Source: Candidatus Yanofskyibacteriota bacterium (lineage in GTDB: Bacteria; Patescibacteriota; Minisyncoccia; 2-02-FULL-40-12; IGHO2-12-FULL-4). Taken from it: 57,105 bases of DNA. Position numbers and translations under genes: made by a program. The notes under the pieces are model-generated. The model did no database searches. It had not been told where the DNA came from and saw nothing but the letters and a program-made list of their open reading frames with translations. Below, piece after piece: positions 38,079 to 46,562 of this stretch; the stretch's first letter is position 1; each line of letters starts with the position of its first letter. Where the stretch lies: the NCBI GenBank assembly GCA_016185525.1, contig JACPNK010000004.1, forward strand, positions 17,712-74,816, written 5' to 3'.

Positions 38079-38113
38079 AACACTGCCCCGCTTTTTAAGC
38101 GGGGCAGTGTTTG
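38079..38113 (+). terminator. Terminator after tRNA-Met
   Basis: AACACTGCCCCGCTT-ttt-AAGCGGGGCAGTGTT, a 15-bp stem, then TGCTTG. Confidence 0.75.
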
Positions 38114-38179
38114 CTTGTGGCTAAAAGATTATGTAAAATCATTGAGACTTTACACCTTAAAAAAAGAGGGAGCGGAAAA

Positions 38180-39637
38180 ATGCAATTTCACGTTGAAGAT
38201 GTCTTTGTCGGTAAAACATTTGACGATTTTTCTATAGAACCACAGCTGGGAGTAGTTGAACACAGGAAAAATATCCAGCTAAAAACTAGGTTCTCTAAAA
38301 ATATTGAACTGAACTTGCCATTAGTTGCATCAAACATGGATACGGTAACTGGCCCCAAAATGTGCATTGCCTTAGCCCAAAACGGAGGAATTGGCATCTT
38401 GCCGCGAAGCGGCGCTATCTCAATCAACCTTCAGACAGAATGGGCCAGAGAAGTAAAAAGAGCGGAAAACTTTATTATCAGAGACCCCTACACAATCTTG
38501 GAAAGCCAAAGCGTGGGTGAGGCTCGCAAAAACATGAAAGAAAAAGGCGTTGGCACATTGCTGGTTGTCAGCGAAAAAAAAGAATTGGTCGGCATGGTGA
38601 CCGAAAGAGACACAATGCTTTGTCTCAACGAAACTGAACCACTGACAGATTGGATGCAAAAAGTAACAAACGGCAACTTGAGATTTATAAAAAACCCAGT
38701 CACGTCTATTGAGGAAGCCGCAAACGAGCTAAAAAAATACAGGGTAAGCAAACTGCCCATAATTGACGGATTGACATTCAAAATTTTGGGCTTAATAACC
38801 GCTAAAGATATAGCCAGACTGCTTAAACACAAATGGGCAAACAAAGACAAAGAAGGCAGGTTGAGGGTCGGCGCGGCCATCGGCGCAACCGGAGACTACA
38901 TGGAAAGAGCAAGTGAACTGATAAAAGCCGGAGTGGATGTAATCGTAATGGACATGGCTCACGCTCGCAATAAAGCGGTGACCGTTAAAGCTATAGAAAA
39001 TTTTAGAAAAAGTTTTGAAAGCTTTGAGCTGGTTTGTGGCAACGTGGCAACATTTGAGGGCGCTGAATTTCTAAAAGACCTAGGCGTGCAGGGCATCAAA
39101 GTCGGCATTGGTTCCGGACACGGTTGTCTGACAAGAATAAAAACAGGAGTAGGAGTTCCGCAAATACAAGCCGTCAGAGCCGTTTGGCACGCTCTGAAAG
39201 ATTCTGATATTCCAATTATTTCAGATGGCGGGATAAGACAGACGGGTCATATTTCCATGGCCTTGGCAGTCGGAGCGTCAAGTGTTATGGTCGGCAGTAT
39301 TTTGGCCGGCACAGAAGAAGCTTTGGGACAATTTATCCAAGACCCTCTAACTGGTGCCAGAAAAAAAGAATACAGAGGCATGACTTCCCCGCAAGCCAAA
39401 CTTGAAGCAAACAGGTCAGAGGACCTACCGAGCAACATAGAAGGTAAATCAGAAAATATCCCCTACCGTGGAAGCGTGACCGGAATCCTTAAGGCAATCC
39501 AGCAGGATCTGCAAAGCATGGTCAGCTATTGCGGAGAAAATGATTTAGAGAAAGCAAGATTAAAACTAGCCAAAGATCCGACAAAATTTTTAATTCCGCT
39601 TTCGCTGGCGGCGACGCAAGAATCCTATCACCGATAA
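38180..39637 (+). CDS. guaB: IMP dehydrogenase-family protein
   Basis: 485 residues from ATG 38180 (AGAGGGAGCGG upstream). TIM barrel with two CBS domains at ~95-215 (DPYTILESQSVGEAR, PVTSIEEAANELKKYRVSKLPI). PLVASNMDTVT, VDVIVMDMAHARN and ISDGGIRQTGHISMALAVGA are conserved. The Cys loop reads GIGSGHGCLTR instead of the usual GIGPGSICTTR: the nucleophile Cys and the Arg remain, but Pro, Ser and one Thr are changed. The flap (EYRGMTSPQAK) is IMPDH-like. It would oxidise IMP to XMP for GMP synthesis; GMP reductase is the alternative. Confidence 0.88.
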   Translation: MQFHVEDVFVGKTFDDFSIEPQLGVVEHRKNIQLKTRFSKNIELNLPLVASNMDTVTGPKMCIALAQNGGIGILPRSGAISINLQTEWAREVKRAENFIIRDPYTILESQSVGEARKNMKEKGVGTLLVVSEKKELVGMVTERDTMLCLNETEPLTDWMQKVTNGNLRFIKNPVTSIEEAANELKKYRVSKLPIIDGLTFKILGLITAKDIARLLKHKWANKDKEGRLRVGAAIGATGDYMERASELIKAGVDVIVMDMAHARNKAVTVKAIENFRKSFESFELVCGNVATFEGAEFLKDLGVQGIKVGIGSGHGCLTRIKTGVGVPQIQAVRAVWHALKDSDIPIISDGGIRQTGHISMALAVGASSVMVGSILAGTEEALGQFIQDPLTGARKKEYRGMTSPQAKLEANRSEDLPSNIEGKSENIPYRGSVTGILKAIQQDLQSMVSYCGENDLEKARLKLAKDPTKFLIPLSLAATQESYHR

Positions 39638-39706
39638 TCCCGTATTTGACGGGATTATTTTTTAATGATATAAGTTTAAAGATTTTTAAAAAATCGGGGA
39701 AAGCAA

Positions 39707-40441
39707 GTGGCAAAAGAACGAGTCCTTTTAAAAATCTCGGGTGAGACGCTTTTGAAAGTTTTCGACGAACCTTTTGAAGCTCAAGCTAAAGTTGGCTATA
39801 ACAGAAAAGCGATAAACTTTATTGCCAAAGAAATTGTTTCTGTTAAAGATTTTTTTGAGTTGGCTATTGTTATCGGCGGCGGCAACCTGGTTCGCGGAAC
39901 ACAACTAAAGGAAGAAGTCCTTCTGCAAGATGGGGTGGTGGCTGACTATGCCGGTATGCTGGGAACAGTTGTTAACGCCATAGTTTTTCAAGAAATTTTG
40001 GAAAAAGATTTTGGTTTGGAAACAAGAGTTCAGACCGGACTGGAAGTCAGGTCAGTCGCTGAGCCTTACATCAGACGAAAAGCAGTTAGTCATTTAAGAA
40101 AAGGGAGGGTTTTGATTTTTGCCGGCGGGACGGGTCATCCGGACTTTTCAACTGACACCGCTATGGTTTTAAGAGCGCATGAAATAGGGGCCGTGCTTGT
40201 TTTGAAAGGAACAAAAGTTGACGGAATTTATGACAAAGACCCTAATAGTTTTTACGATGCTAGATTTCTGGCGCGAATTAGTTATATGGACTACCTAAGC
40301 GGACACCTAAAAATTGTTGACGAAACTGCGGTTACCTTAGCAAGCAAGCACGCCTTGGCCATAAGAGTTTTTAATATTTTCAAAGAAGGCAACCTAAGAA
40401 AAATTTTGACGGGAGAAAAAATTGGATCAGAAATCAGTTAG
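39707..40441 (+). CDS. pyrH: Uridylate kinase
   Basis: 244 residues with GTG start at 39707. VLLKISGETL at the start, AIVIGGGNLVRG, DYAGMLGTVVNAI, and FAGGTGHPDFSTDTAMVLRAHEIGA match the amino-acid-kinase fold UMP kinase; slightly diverged at the N-terminal Gly loop. It makes UDP from UMP. It overlaps the next small gene by 20 bases. Confidence 0.93.
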   Translation: MAKERVLLKISGETLLKVFDEPFEAQAKVGYNRKAINFIAKEIVSVKDFFELAIVIGGGNLVRGTQLKEEVLLQDGVVADYAGMLGTVVNAIVFQEILEKDFGLETRVQTGLEVRSVAEPYIRRKAVSHLRKGRVLIFAGGTGHPDFSTDTAMVLRAHEIGAVLVLKGTKVDGIYDKDPNSFYDARFLARISYMDYLSGHLKIVDETAVTLASKHALAIRVFNIFKEGNLRKILTGEKIGSEIS

Positions 40442-40616
40442 TTCAACATCTTTACTGCTGGATTTTTTAAACCATCCGGGTTCAATAAGATCTGCCAGAG
40501 AAGAAGCTTCGGCTGACGCATTGCTTCTAGAAACGAATGGGAGTTATGACTTAGATAAGTTAAGAGAAGCCTACAAAAAGAGGCTTTGGAAAAATCCAGA
40601 GGATGCTCCAAAGTAA
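40422..40616 (+). CDS. Small protein overlapping pyrH
   Basis: 64 residues from TTG 40422, with GGGAG about seven bases upstream inside pyrH. Soluble and helical (REAYKKRLWKNPEDAPK at the end). It closes on a good terminator. No family recognised; translational coupling to pyrH is likely. Confidence 0.5.
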   Translation: MDQKSVSSTSLLLDFLNHPGSIRSAREEASADALLLETNGSYDLDKLREAYKKRLWKNPEDAPK

Positions 40617-40640
40617 AAGCCCAAATGGGCTTTTGTTTTT
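40615..40640 (+). terminator. Terminator of pyrH and the small gene
   Basis: AAAAGCCC-aaat-GGGCTTTT then GTTTTTTG. Confidence 0.75.
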
Positions 40641-40670
40641 TGTAAAGTGTGTTAAATTAAAAGAAAAATT

Positions 40671-40745
40671 GCGGGCGTGGAACAGCCTGGAGTGTTCGTC
40701 TCCCTGTCACGGAGAAGATCGTGGGTTCAAATCCCATCGCCCGCG
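40671..40745 (+). tRNA. tRNA-Asp (GTC)
   Basis: Acceptor GCGGGCG/CGCCCGC, anticodon stem TCTCC/GGAGA with loop CTGTCAC, T arm GTGGG-TTCAAAT-CCCAT, discriminator G73. CCA is not encoded. Confidence 0.95.
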
Positions 40746-40747
40746 CA

Positions 40748-40798
40748 ACTTAACTAAACAAAAATGTCTCTGATGAGACATTTTTGTTTAGTTAACCC
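40748..40798 (+). terminator. Long terminator hairpin after tRNA-Asp
   Basis: TTAACTAAACAAAAATGTCTC pairs over 20 bp with its complement around a three-base loop; T runs lie inside the stem. Unusually long for a terminator. Confidence 0.65.
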
Positions 40799-40878
40799 CA
40801 TCAAGCAACGTTTGCTGTTGGTGTTGATTTCTGCTAGTAATACCTCAAAGACACTAGCACTTTAAAAAAGAGGCAGTC

Positions 40879-41778
40879 GTGTTCAACTCTCCGGAATTTA
40901 TTCCTTCTATCATTTCCGGTTTTGAAAAAACCGAAAAAGAAAGAATTAAGTTTAAAAAAAGACACAGGCAGGCCACCTTGGTTTCACTTTTTTTTCATAT
41001 CGCTTTGTTCAGCCTGGTCATTTCCTTACTGATCAAACAAAAAGACGAAGCAGACCGGGTCATAGTCATAGTCAGCAACACTCCCATGTACCTACCTCCC
41101 GGCAACAGCAAAGAAGGCGGCGGAGGCGGCGGCGGAGGAAAAAAAGAAAAACTTCCTCCAGAAAAGGGCAGATTGCCGGAAACAATTCGGCCAAAATTAG
41201 TGGCACCTGACCCAAAAGAACCCCAACCCCTAATCCCCCCGGAAAACAAAGAAGACCCCGGCCAAAAAATCGTAACTCCCATAGAAATCCCGCAAGATTC
41301 AACATTGCCCGTCGGCGACATACAGGCGCCGCCCAACAATCAAAAGTCTTCCGGATCGGGAACTGGTGATGGTGTCGGCACCGGCAAAGGTGACGGATCA
41401 GGCTCGGGTTCCGGCAGTGGAGGCGGGTCTGGCAGTGGCGGCGGAGTTGGCTCCGGCACCGGCGGAGGAACCGGCGATGGTATCGGTCCGTATTCGGCGG
41501 GCAGTGGTGTCATTTTACCGGTCCCCATCCTGCAACCTAAGCCGCCCTACACGGAAGAGGCGCGCAGACAAAATATACAAGGAAATTTAGTTCTTCAGGT
41601 TATCATCAGAAAAAACGGCAGAGTTGAAGATATTAAAATCATAAAAAGCCTTGGCTACGGCTTAGACGAATCAGCGGTTGAGACCATAGCAAACAAATGG
41701 CTTTTCAAACCGGCTACACTCAAAGGAAAGCCTGTCGATGTGCAAGTGCAAATTGAGGTTACTTTTAATCTCTTATAA
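40879..41778 (+). CDS. TonB-family protein with Gly-rich linker
   Basis: 299 residues with GTG start (AGAGGCA upstream). One N-terminal membrane span (~34-54, LVSLFFHIALFSLVISLLI). A Pro/Lys-rich and then Gly/Ser-rich linker (~80-205) precedes a TonB C-terminal domain (PPYTEEARRQNIQGNLVLQVIIRKNGRVEDIKIIKSLGYGLDESAVE, ending W-x-FKPA...G-PV...V-I-V-F). TonB links inner-membrane ExbBD to outer-membrane receptors in diderm bacteria; no partner is in the window and CPR are thought to lack a classical outer membrane. A different envelope role or acquisition by transfer is possible. Confidence 0.85.
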   Translation: MFNSPEFIPSIISGFEKTEKERIKFKKRHRQATLVSLFFHIALFSLVISLLIKQKDEADRVIVIVSNTPMYLPPGNSKEGGGGGGGGKKEKLPPEKGRLPETIRPKLVAPDPKEPQPLIPPENKEDPGQKIVTPIEIPQDSTLPVGDIQAPPNNQKSSGSGTGDGVGTGKGDGSGSGSGSGGGSGSGGGVGSGTGGGTGDGIGPYSAGSGVILPVPILQPKPPYTEEARRQNIQGNLVLQVIIRKNGRVEDIKIIKSLGYGLDESAVETIANKWLFKPATLKGKPVDVQVQIEVTFNLL

Positions 41779-41783
41779 AGATG

Positions 41784-41816
41784 ACGGTTATTTTGTTTGA
41801 CAGTAACCGTTTTTTA
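41784..41816 (+). terminator. Terminator of the TonB-like gene
   Basis: ACGGTTA ... TAACCGT followed by TTTTTTATTTT. Confidence 0.7.
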
Positions 41817-41868
41817 TTTTACAATTCAGCAAATAGTTCCTTAACTTATGTCCATCAAGGAGAGCAAG

Positions 41869-43050
41869 ATGACTGACCCTAAAGTTTTAGCCGCCCAGTA
41901 TTATGAAGACTTTAACAGGTTCGCCGGAGACTTGTACCCCAACCGATACAGTCATATTTTTTGCCTGCAACTGGCAGAACAGACTCTTGAGATAAAGCGT
42001 TTAGCTCAAGAAAAAAATTCTAAATTAGCCGTTCACTACTACCCACCCCCGGAATTTCATGAGATAGCCGATAAACTGGGAGATTCTCTGGCTTTAAGCA
42101 GATTTATAAATGAGGCCAAATCTCCCAGAGTAGACTTCCAAGCGGTATTTTTCATGGCCGCCACAGCCAAAATGCTGGCCGGTGACGCAACCAGAGTCTT
42201 TGTTTCCGGAGGTCCGGAAGAGCTTGGCTGTTCTTTGGTCTTCGGTACCGACCACATCTGGCTTGAAAGTTGGAAAAGAAAAAACCCCGAAGGGCTTTTG
42301 ATAACTTACATAAATAGCGACGCTTATACAAAATCTATAAGTGATTTTATCTCAACTTCTCGCAACACCGCCCAAATCATCGCTCACGCCGCCACGCAAT
42401 ACCCCGGAAAAAAAATATTGGTTCTGCCGGATAAATTTCTGGGTTATGTTATGAAAGCAAAAGCGGTTGAAATTTTAGAAAAAAAAGATTTTTCTATAGA
42501 CCCCGATTTAATTGAAGTTTACGAACAGAGTTTTGGCGGCTTCAACGCCTGCTGTTACGTTCATGAACAGTTTGGGCATGATGCGATTGAAGTAGCCATG
42601 ATTGAACATCCGGAAGCTGTAATAATGCTTCATCCGGAGTGCGGATGCTTTAGTTTATGTCTAAGCAAACTGCAACAAGGCATCATTCCCTACGAAAAAG
42701 CTATAATAGCATCGACCGAACAGATGATTAAATTTGCCGAATCGTCGGAATCGGAAGAGTTCATTGTCTCCACCGAACCGGGCTTGTTGTACGCCTTACG
42801 CAAACGGTTACCGGACAAAAAGTTTATTCCGGTTTCGGCGGAAGCCCATTGCCGGTACATGAAGTCCAACACCTTTGAAAAACTTATCCGGTCACTGAAA
42901 GAGGATCGCATGGAAGTAATCCTTTGCGATAACTGCAAATTCTGCACTAACCCCAAAGTAACTTACAGAGACGAGAGGACGATTCATATCCCAAGAGAAG
43001 TAGCCAATCTGGTCAAACCAAAAATTGAAATAATGAACTCCTTTCAGTAA
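41869..43050 (+). CDS. NadA-like (quinolinate synthase family) protein
   Basis: 393 residues from ATG 41869 (AAGGAGAGCAAG just upstream). NadA repeats are visible: AVHYYPPPEFHEIADKLGDSLALSR (54-78), FFMAATAKML (94-103), TYINSDAYTKS (146-156), LVLPDKFLGYV, YVHEQFG (230-236), MLHPEC (253-258), STEPGLLYAL and YMKSNTFEKL. The first iron-sulphur ligand is lost: the usual FCGVHFMAETAK reads FQAVFFMAATAK. The Cys near YVHE and HCRYMK remain. A new CDNCKFC (353-359) is inserted near the C-terminus. Classical NadA makes quinolinate for NAD; with a changed cluster site and no nadB/nadC nearby, the reaction here is uncertain. Confidence 0.8.
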   Translation: MTDPKVLAAQYYEDFNRFAGDLYPNRYSHIFCLQLAEQTLEIKRLAQEKNSKLAVHYYPPPEFHEIADKLGDSLALSRFINEAKSPRVDFQAVFFMAATAKMLAGDATRVFVSGGPEELGCSLVFGTDHIWLESWKRKNPEGLLITYINSDAYTKSISDFISTSRNTAQIIAHAATQYPGKKILVLPDKFLGYVMKAKAVEILEKKDFSIDPDLIEVYEQSFGGFNACCYVHEQFGHDAIEVAMIEHPEAVIMLHPECGCFSLCLSKLQQGIIPYEKAIIASTEQMIKFAESSESEEFIVSTEPGLLYALRKRLPDKKFIPVSAEAHCRYMKSNTFEKLIRSLKEDRMEVILCDNCKFCTNPKVTYRDERTIHIPREVANLVKPKIEIMNSFQ

Positions 43051-43686
43051 CTAACCCAGCACTCCCAATTCGCGGAGTGCTTTTTCATAGTCGCGAATAG
43101 CCTCCCGAGCGTCATTATATCTAATCTGATAATCCGGATCGTGGACGATAAGATTTCTTAATTTGTGAGCTGACCAAAGAGAGTCAATTGAGGCTAGTTG
43201 ATTCTTGTTTATCTGCTTTAATTTCTCGCCAAGTGTCTCACCCGGATAGCCGGCTTGAGTTAAAATGTCTTCTACAATATTGTCCGCTTCTATAACCGCA
43301 AACTTCCACTCGGCATCGCGCAACGACTGGAGATGCTCCAAAACCTCTTTCCACCTGGCATCATATTTGCTCTCGCCGACAGCTGGGGGGTTGACTTGGT
43401 CTTTGAGCTCAACAATCTTTTCTGTGTATTTGTTTCTCATTTTGACCACCAGCCAAATAAGCAAAACTCCAAAAAATAGCGATAAGCTAATGCCGATTAT
43501 TTTTAAAATTAAAACTGTTTGGGAAACATCAAAGTCTCTGACAGTTTGCAGTGTGTTTGCCGCAAGTTTTTCAAACCCTGGCTGGCTGCCATCTCCGGGT
43601 CCGCCAAGAGCCGGCCCAACGCCGCTGTAAATATTGCTCAAAGCTTGGTTTGTTATTTCGTCTATATCGTTTAAATCAAGAGCCAT
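43051..43686 (-). CDS. Membrane-anchored protein with HEPN-like C-terminal domain
   Basis: 211 residues. A Gly-rich N-terminus, one membrane span (~57-82) and a cytoplasmic helical domain. HKLRNLIVHDPDY (175-187) fits the RX4H motif of HEPN domains (R177, N178, H182). Membrane-anchored proteins with this domain are frequent in CPR genomes (recollection) and uncharacterised. Its stop codon directly abuts that of the NadA-like gene on the other strand. RNase activity is an inference from the motif alone. Confidence 0.65.
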   Translation of the reverse strand: MALDLNDIDEITNQALSNIYSGVGPALGGPGDGSQPGFEKLAANTLQTVRDFDVSQTVLILKIIGISLSLFFGVLLIWLVVKMRNKYTEKIVELKDQVNPPAVGESKYDARWKEVLEHLQSLRDAEWKFAVIEADNIVEDILTQAGYPGETLGEKLKQINKNQLASIDSLWSAHKLRNLIVHDPDYQIRYNDAREAIRDYEKALRELGVLG

Positions 43687-43689
43687 AAC

Positions 43690-43840
43690 TTGAGAATTTC
43701 TAATTAACCTAACTGCTCTAATTGATCTAAATAACTCCCAATGTCTGAATTTCTAACATCTAAACTGGGTTTTGGGTTATTAGGATTTGGAACTTGATTA
43801 GAACAATTACGTCAATTAGAGTAATTAGGTCAATTTATTT
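43690..43840. repeat. Spacer-repeat block (CTAATTGACCTAATTA type)
   Basis: Degenerate direct and inverted units AATTGACCTAATTACTCT, AATTGACGTAATTG and ATTAGAAAT fill the gap between gatA and the HEPN-like gene. The same unit recurs at 46515-46555 next to mltG. Confidence 0.65.
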
Positions 43841-43844
43841 ATAA

Positions 43845-45236
43845 CTAACTAGCCATTTCATACTGATGCGCCACTCTCAAAATTGTCTCCTCATCAAACT
43901 TTTTGCCGATAATCTGAAGACCAACCGGCAAATCGCCGACTTTGCCGCAAGGCACGGAAATTGCCGGTAAACCAGCCAAATTAACTGAAACCGTGTAAGT
44001 ATCAGATAGATACATGGACAAAGGATCTTCTTTCTCCCCTATTTTAAAAGCCGGTGTCGGCGTAGTCGGTCCGACAATTATATCAAACTTTTCAAAAACT
44101 TTTTCAAAATCCTGCCGTATCAAAGTTCTCACTTTTTGAGCCCTTAAATAGTAAGCGTCATAATATCCCGAAGACAAAGCGTAAGTTCCTAAAATTATTC
44201 TTCTCCTGACTTCTTCGCCAAAACCTTCAGAACGGCTTTTAATATAAGTGTCCAGTAAATTCTCCCCTTCTTTGCGCAAGCCGTACCTGATACCGTCATA
44301 GCGGGCCAGGTTTGAAGAAACCTCCGAAGGAACAATCAAATAGTAAGTCGCTAAAGCATAGTCGGCATGGGGCAAACTGACTTGGTCAACATGAGCGCCC
44401 AAGCTTTCAAGTTTAGAAATAGCTTGTTCAACCTTGTTGTTAACTTCAGAGTCCAAACCCTCGCTAAAATACTCTCTAGGCATGGCAATTTTTAAACCTT
44501 TTACTGACTTTGTCAAGTCTTCTGTAAAATCCGGGACTCTCTCGTTGGCAGTGGTAGAATCCAACGAATCTTTTCCGGCCAAAAAATTAAGAATCAGAGC
44601 CGAATCGTAAACATTTTTAGTCAACGGCCCGATCTGATCCAAGCTTGAAGCCATTGAAATCAAACCGTAACGGGAGACGCGCCCGTATGTCGGCTTAAGG
44701 CCGACTACCCCGCAAAACGCCGCCGGTTGTCTGATTGAGCCGCCAGTGTCCGAACCCAACGCCGCCACCGTTAAACCAGCCGCCACAGCCGCCGCCGAGC
44801 CCCCGCTTGATCCGCCCGGAACACGACTGTGGTCATACGGATTTTTGGTTACGCCAAAAGCGGAATTTTCCGTAGAAGCGCCCATGGCAAATTCGTCCAG
44901 ATTTGTTTTACCCAAAAAACTTGCCCCGGCAGATCTCAACTTGCTAATCACCGTAGCGTCATAAACAGCTCTGTGATTTTTCAAAATCTTAGAGCTGGCA
45001 GTCGTAACCATATCTTTCATGCAAATATTATCTTTAACCGCCAAGGGTACCCCGGCAAGTTCTCCGTCGACTGGTTCTTGAAATTCTGCCACACTAAGAT
45101 AGGCATTGAGTTTGCCATTTTCTTTTTCTATCAAATCCAAAAACTTTTTATACAATTCTCCAGCCGAAAATTCTCTCTTCCGTATTCCCTCTTGAACACC
45201 TCTGACAGTGAGTTTTGTCATTTGTTCATTTGTCAT
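43845..45236 (-). CDS. gatA: Aspartyl/glutamyl-tRNA amidotransferase subunit A
   Basis: 463 residues. Amidase-signature triad: Lys in [10 protein letters not shown], and the two Ser in [15 protein letters not shown] with [25 protein letters not shown]. It frees ammonia from Gln to amidate Glu-tRNA-Gln or Asp-tRNA-Asn. The first residues MTNEQMTKL are encoded by ATGACAAATGAACAAATGAC, a unit of the spacer repeat, so the N-terminus grew from intergenic repeat. It overlaps gatC by 11 bases. Confidence 0.96.
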   Translation of the reverse strand: MTNEQMTKLTVRGVQEGIRKREFSAGELYKKFLDLIEKENGKLNAYLSVAEFQEPVDGELAGVPLAVKDNICMKDMVTTASSKILKNHRAVYDATVISKLRSAGASFLGKTNLDEFAMGASTENSAFGVTKNPYDHSRVPGGSSGGSAAAVAAGLTVAALGSDTGGSIRQPAAFCGVVGLKPTYGRVSRYGLISMASSLDQIGPLTKNVYDSALILNFLAGKDSLDSTTANERVPDFTEDLTKSVKGLKIAMPREYFSEGLDSEVNNKVEQAISKLESLGAHVDQVSLPHADYALATYYLIVPSEVSSNLARYDGIRYGLRKEGENLLDTYIKSRSEGFGEEVRRRIILGTYALSSGYYDAYYLRAQKVRTLIRQDFEKVFEKFDIIVGPTTPTPAFKIGEKEDPLSMYLSDTYTVSVNLAGLPAISVPCGKVGDLPVGLQIIGKKFDEETILRVAHQYEMAS

Positions 45237-45245
45237 TTGTCATTA
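45215..45245. repeat. Spacer repeat at the gatC/gatA junction
   Basis: Three tandem degenerate copies of ATGACAAATG(A) encode both the GatC C-terminus (LMTNDK) and the GatA N-terminus. Confidence 0.6.
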
Positions 45246-45531
45246 AAATAGATTTTACTTTAATAAAGCCGTCTTTTTTATCCGGCGCTTGCTCTAAAAT
45301 ATTTACCACAATTTCCGGATCGTAAACGCTGTTGCTAAAATCGGAACGCATTACATTTGCAGTGCCGCTGCCGCTAACTGTCGGCTCAACTTGGCTGACA
45401 TCAAGTTCATTAAGCTTGTCAATATAATCCAAAACCAAAGAAAGCTCCTTTTGGAACTTGACTTTTTCCTTTTCATTGAGTTTTAAGCGGGCAAGTTGAG
45501 CAATATGTTCAACTTCTTTTTCTGTAATCAT
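45226..45531 (-). CDS. gatC: Aspartyl/glutamyl-tRNA amidotransferase subunit C
   Basis: 101 residues. [47 protein letters not shown] is the GatC helical hairpin that wraps GatA and GatB. Upstream of gatA and translationally coupled to it; gatB is 20 kb away. Confidence 0.93.
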   Translation of the reverse strand: MITEKEVEHIAQLARLKLNEKEKVKFQKELSLVLDYIDKLNELDVSQVEPTVSGSGTANVMRSDFSNSVYDPEIVVNILEQAPDKKDGFIKVKSILMTNDK

Positions 45532-45550
45532 GCCTTGATTATATGTTTTT

Positions 45551-46498
45551 TTAGTTTTTCAGCAAATATTTTACACGGTTGCGCGCATGCTCTTCCGCTG
45601 TTTTGCTGAATATTGTCCGACCGTCTTCTTTTGCCGTAAGATAGTAGAGATAATCACTGGCTACCGGATTTAAAGCGGCACTTAACGCTTTTAATCCTGG
45701 GTTAGAAATGGGGCCTGAAGGCAGTTCCTTTCTGGTGTAAGTATTGTATTGACTATCTATTTTAATATTCTCAATAAGATTAACTTGTGAAACGTCGCAA
45801 GCTTTTTGATTTAGCCATTTTAGCAAACAGACTCCGTAAGCTACCGTCGCATCAATTTGCAAAAGCATACCCAGTTCCAGCCGCTTATAAATTATCCCCG
45901 CCACCAGCGCCATGTCTTCCGGCTTTCGCACTTCTTTTTCCAGCATTGAAGCGACGACTACCGCCTCATAAAGCTTGGAAACCGAAATCTTGGGCACCAA
46001 TTCTTTGGTTTTGATATTAAAATTGTCGGCCATTTTTTTGATAATTTCTTCCCCATTTTCCTCGTCATCAAACCAATAAGTGTCTGGGAATAGGTAACCT
46101 TCGTTTTTTTGAAAGTCTGAAATCTTTAGACCTTTAAAATTTTTCCCCAATACTGCGACTATTTCTCCCGAGTTCAGCCCTTCAGGAATAGTCACCTTAA
46201 TCCCCTCCGGTTCAGCTCTGCCTTCGGAAAAGATTTCTACAATTTTCGGAATGCTCATAGCTGAAGAAATAAGATAGCGTCCGGCTTTAAAATCCTTTTC
46301 TTTGCCAACCAGCAGAGTGTAACCAATAAAAAGATAACGGTTCCTGACTAAGCCTTGTTCGTCTAAAAGTCTTGCCACTTTTGCCGAACCGTCACCTTTT
46401 TGAACCACAAACTCCAGCGGCTTATCCGCTGACCTATCCAGTGGCAAAAAAACGAGACCAGCCACGGCAAAAAAGACAGACAATAAAATAGTCGGCAA
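45551..46498 (-). CDS. mltG: Endolytic transglycosylase MltG
   Basis: 315 residues from TTG 46498. An N-terminal membrane span (ILLSVFFAVAGLVFL) precedes a LysM-like/YceG domain. The catalytic Glu lies in ASMLEKEVRKPEDMALVAGIIYKRL, and QIDATVAYG and YNTYTRKELPSGPISNPG are conserved. It cuts nascent peptidoglycan to set chain length. The frame is open upstream through a spacer repeat (46515-46555) as far as the previous stop, so the true start is uncertain. Confidence 0.9.
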   Translation of the reverse strand: MPTILLSVFFAVAGLVFLPLDRSADKPLEFVVQKGDGSAKVARLLDEQGLVRNRYLFIGYTLLVGKEKDFKAGRYLISSAMSIPKIVEIFSEGRAEPEGIKVTIPEGLNSGEIVAVLGKNFKGLKISDFQKNEGYLFPDTYWFDDEENGEEIIKKMADNFNIKTKELVPKISVSKLYEAVVVASMLEKEVRKPEDMALVAGIIYKRLELGMLLQIDATVAYGVCLLKWLNQKACDVSQVNLIENIKIDSQYNTYTRKELPSGPISNPGLKALSAALNPVASDYLYYLTAKEDGRTIFSKTAEEHARNRVKYLLKN

Positions 46499-46514
46499 TA
46501 TTAGACTTTTTAGA

Positions 46515-46555
46515 AGATGTTTAGAAATTAGAATAATTAGGTCAATTAGAAATTG
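46515..46555. repeat. Spacer repeat upstream of mltG
   Basis: AATTTCTAATTGACCTAATTATTCTAATTTCTAAA, the same unit as at 43690-43840, overlapping a possible N-terminal extension of mltG. Confidence 0.6.
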
Positions 46556-46562
46556 TAGCCTG

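Noticed and set aside
41340-41590. Pro-rich ORFs opposite the TonB linker
   Set aside because: They are complements or frame shadows of the Gly/Ser-rich linker DNA.
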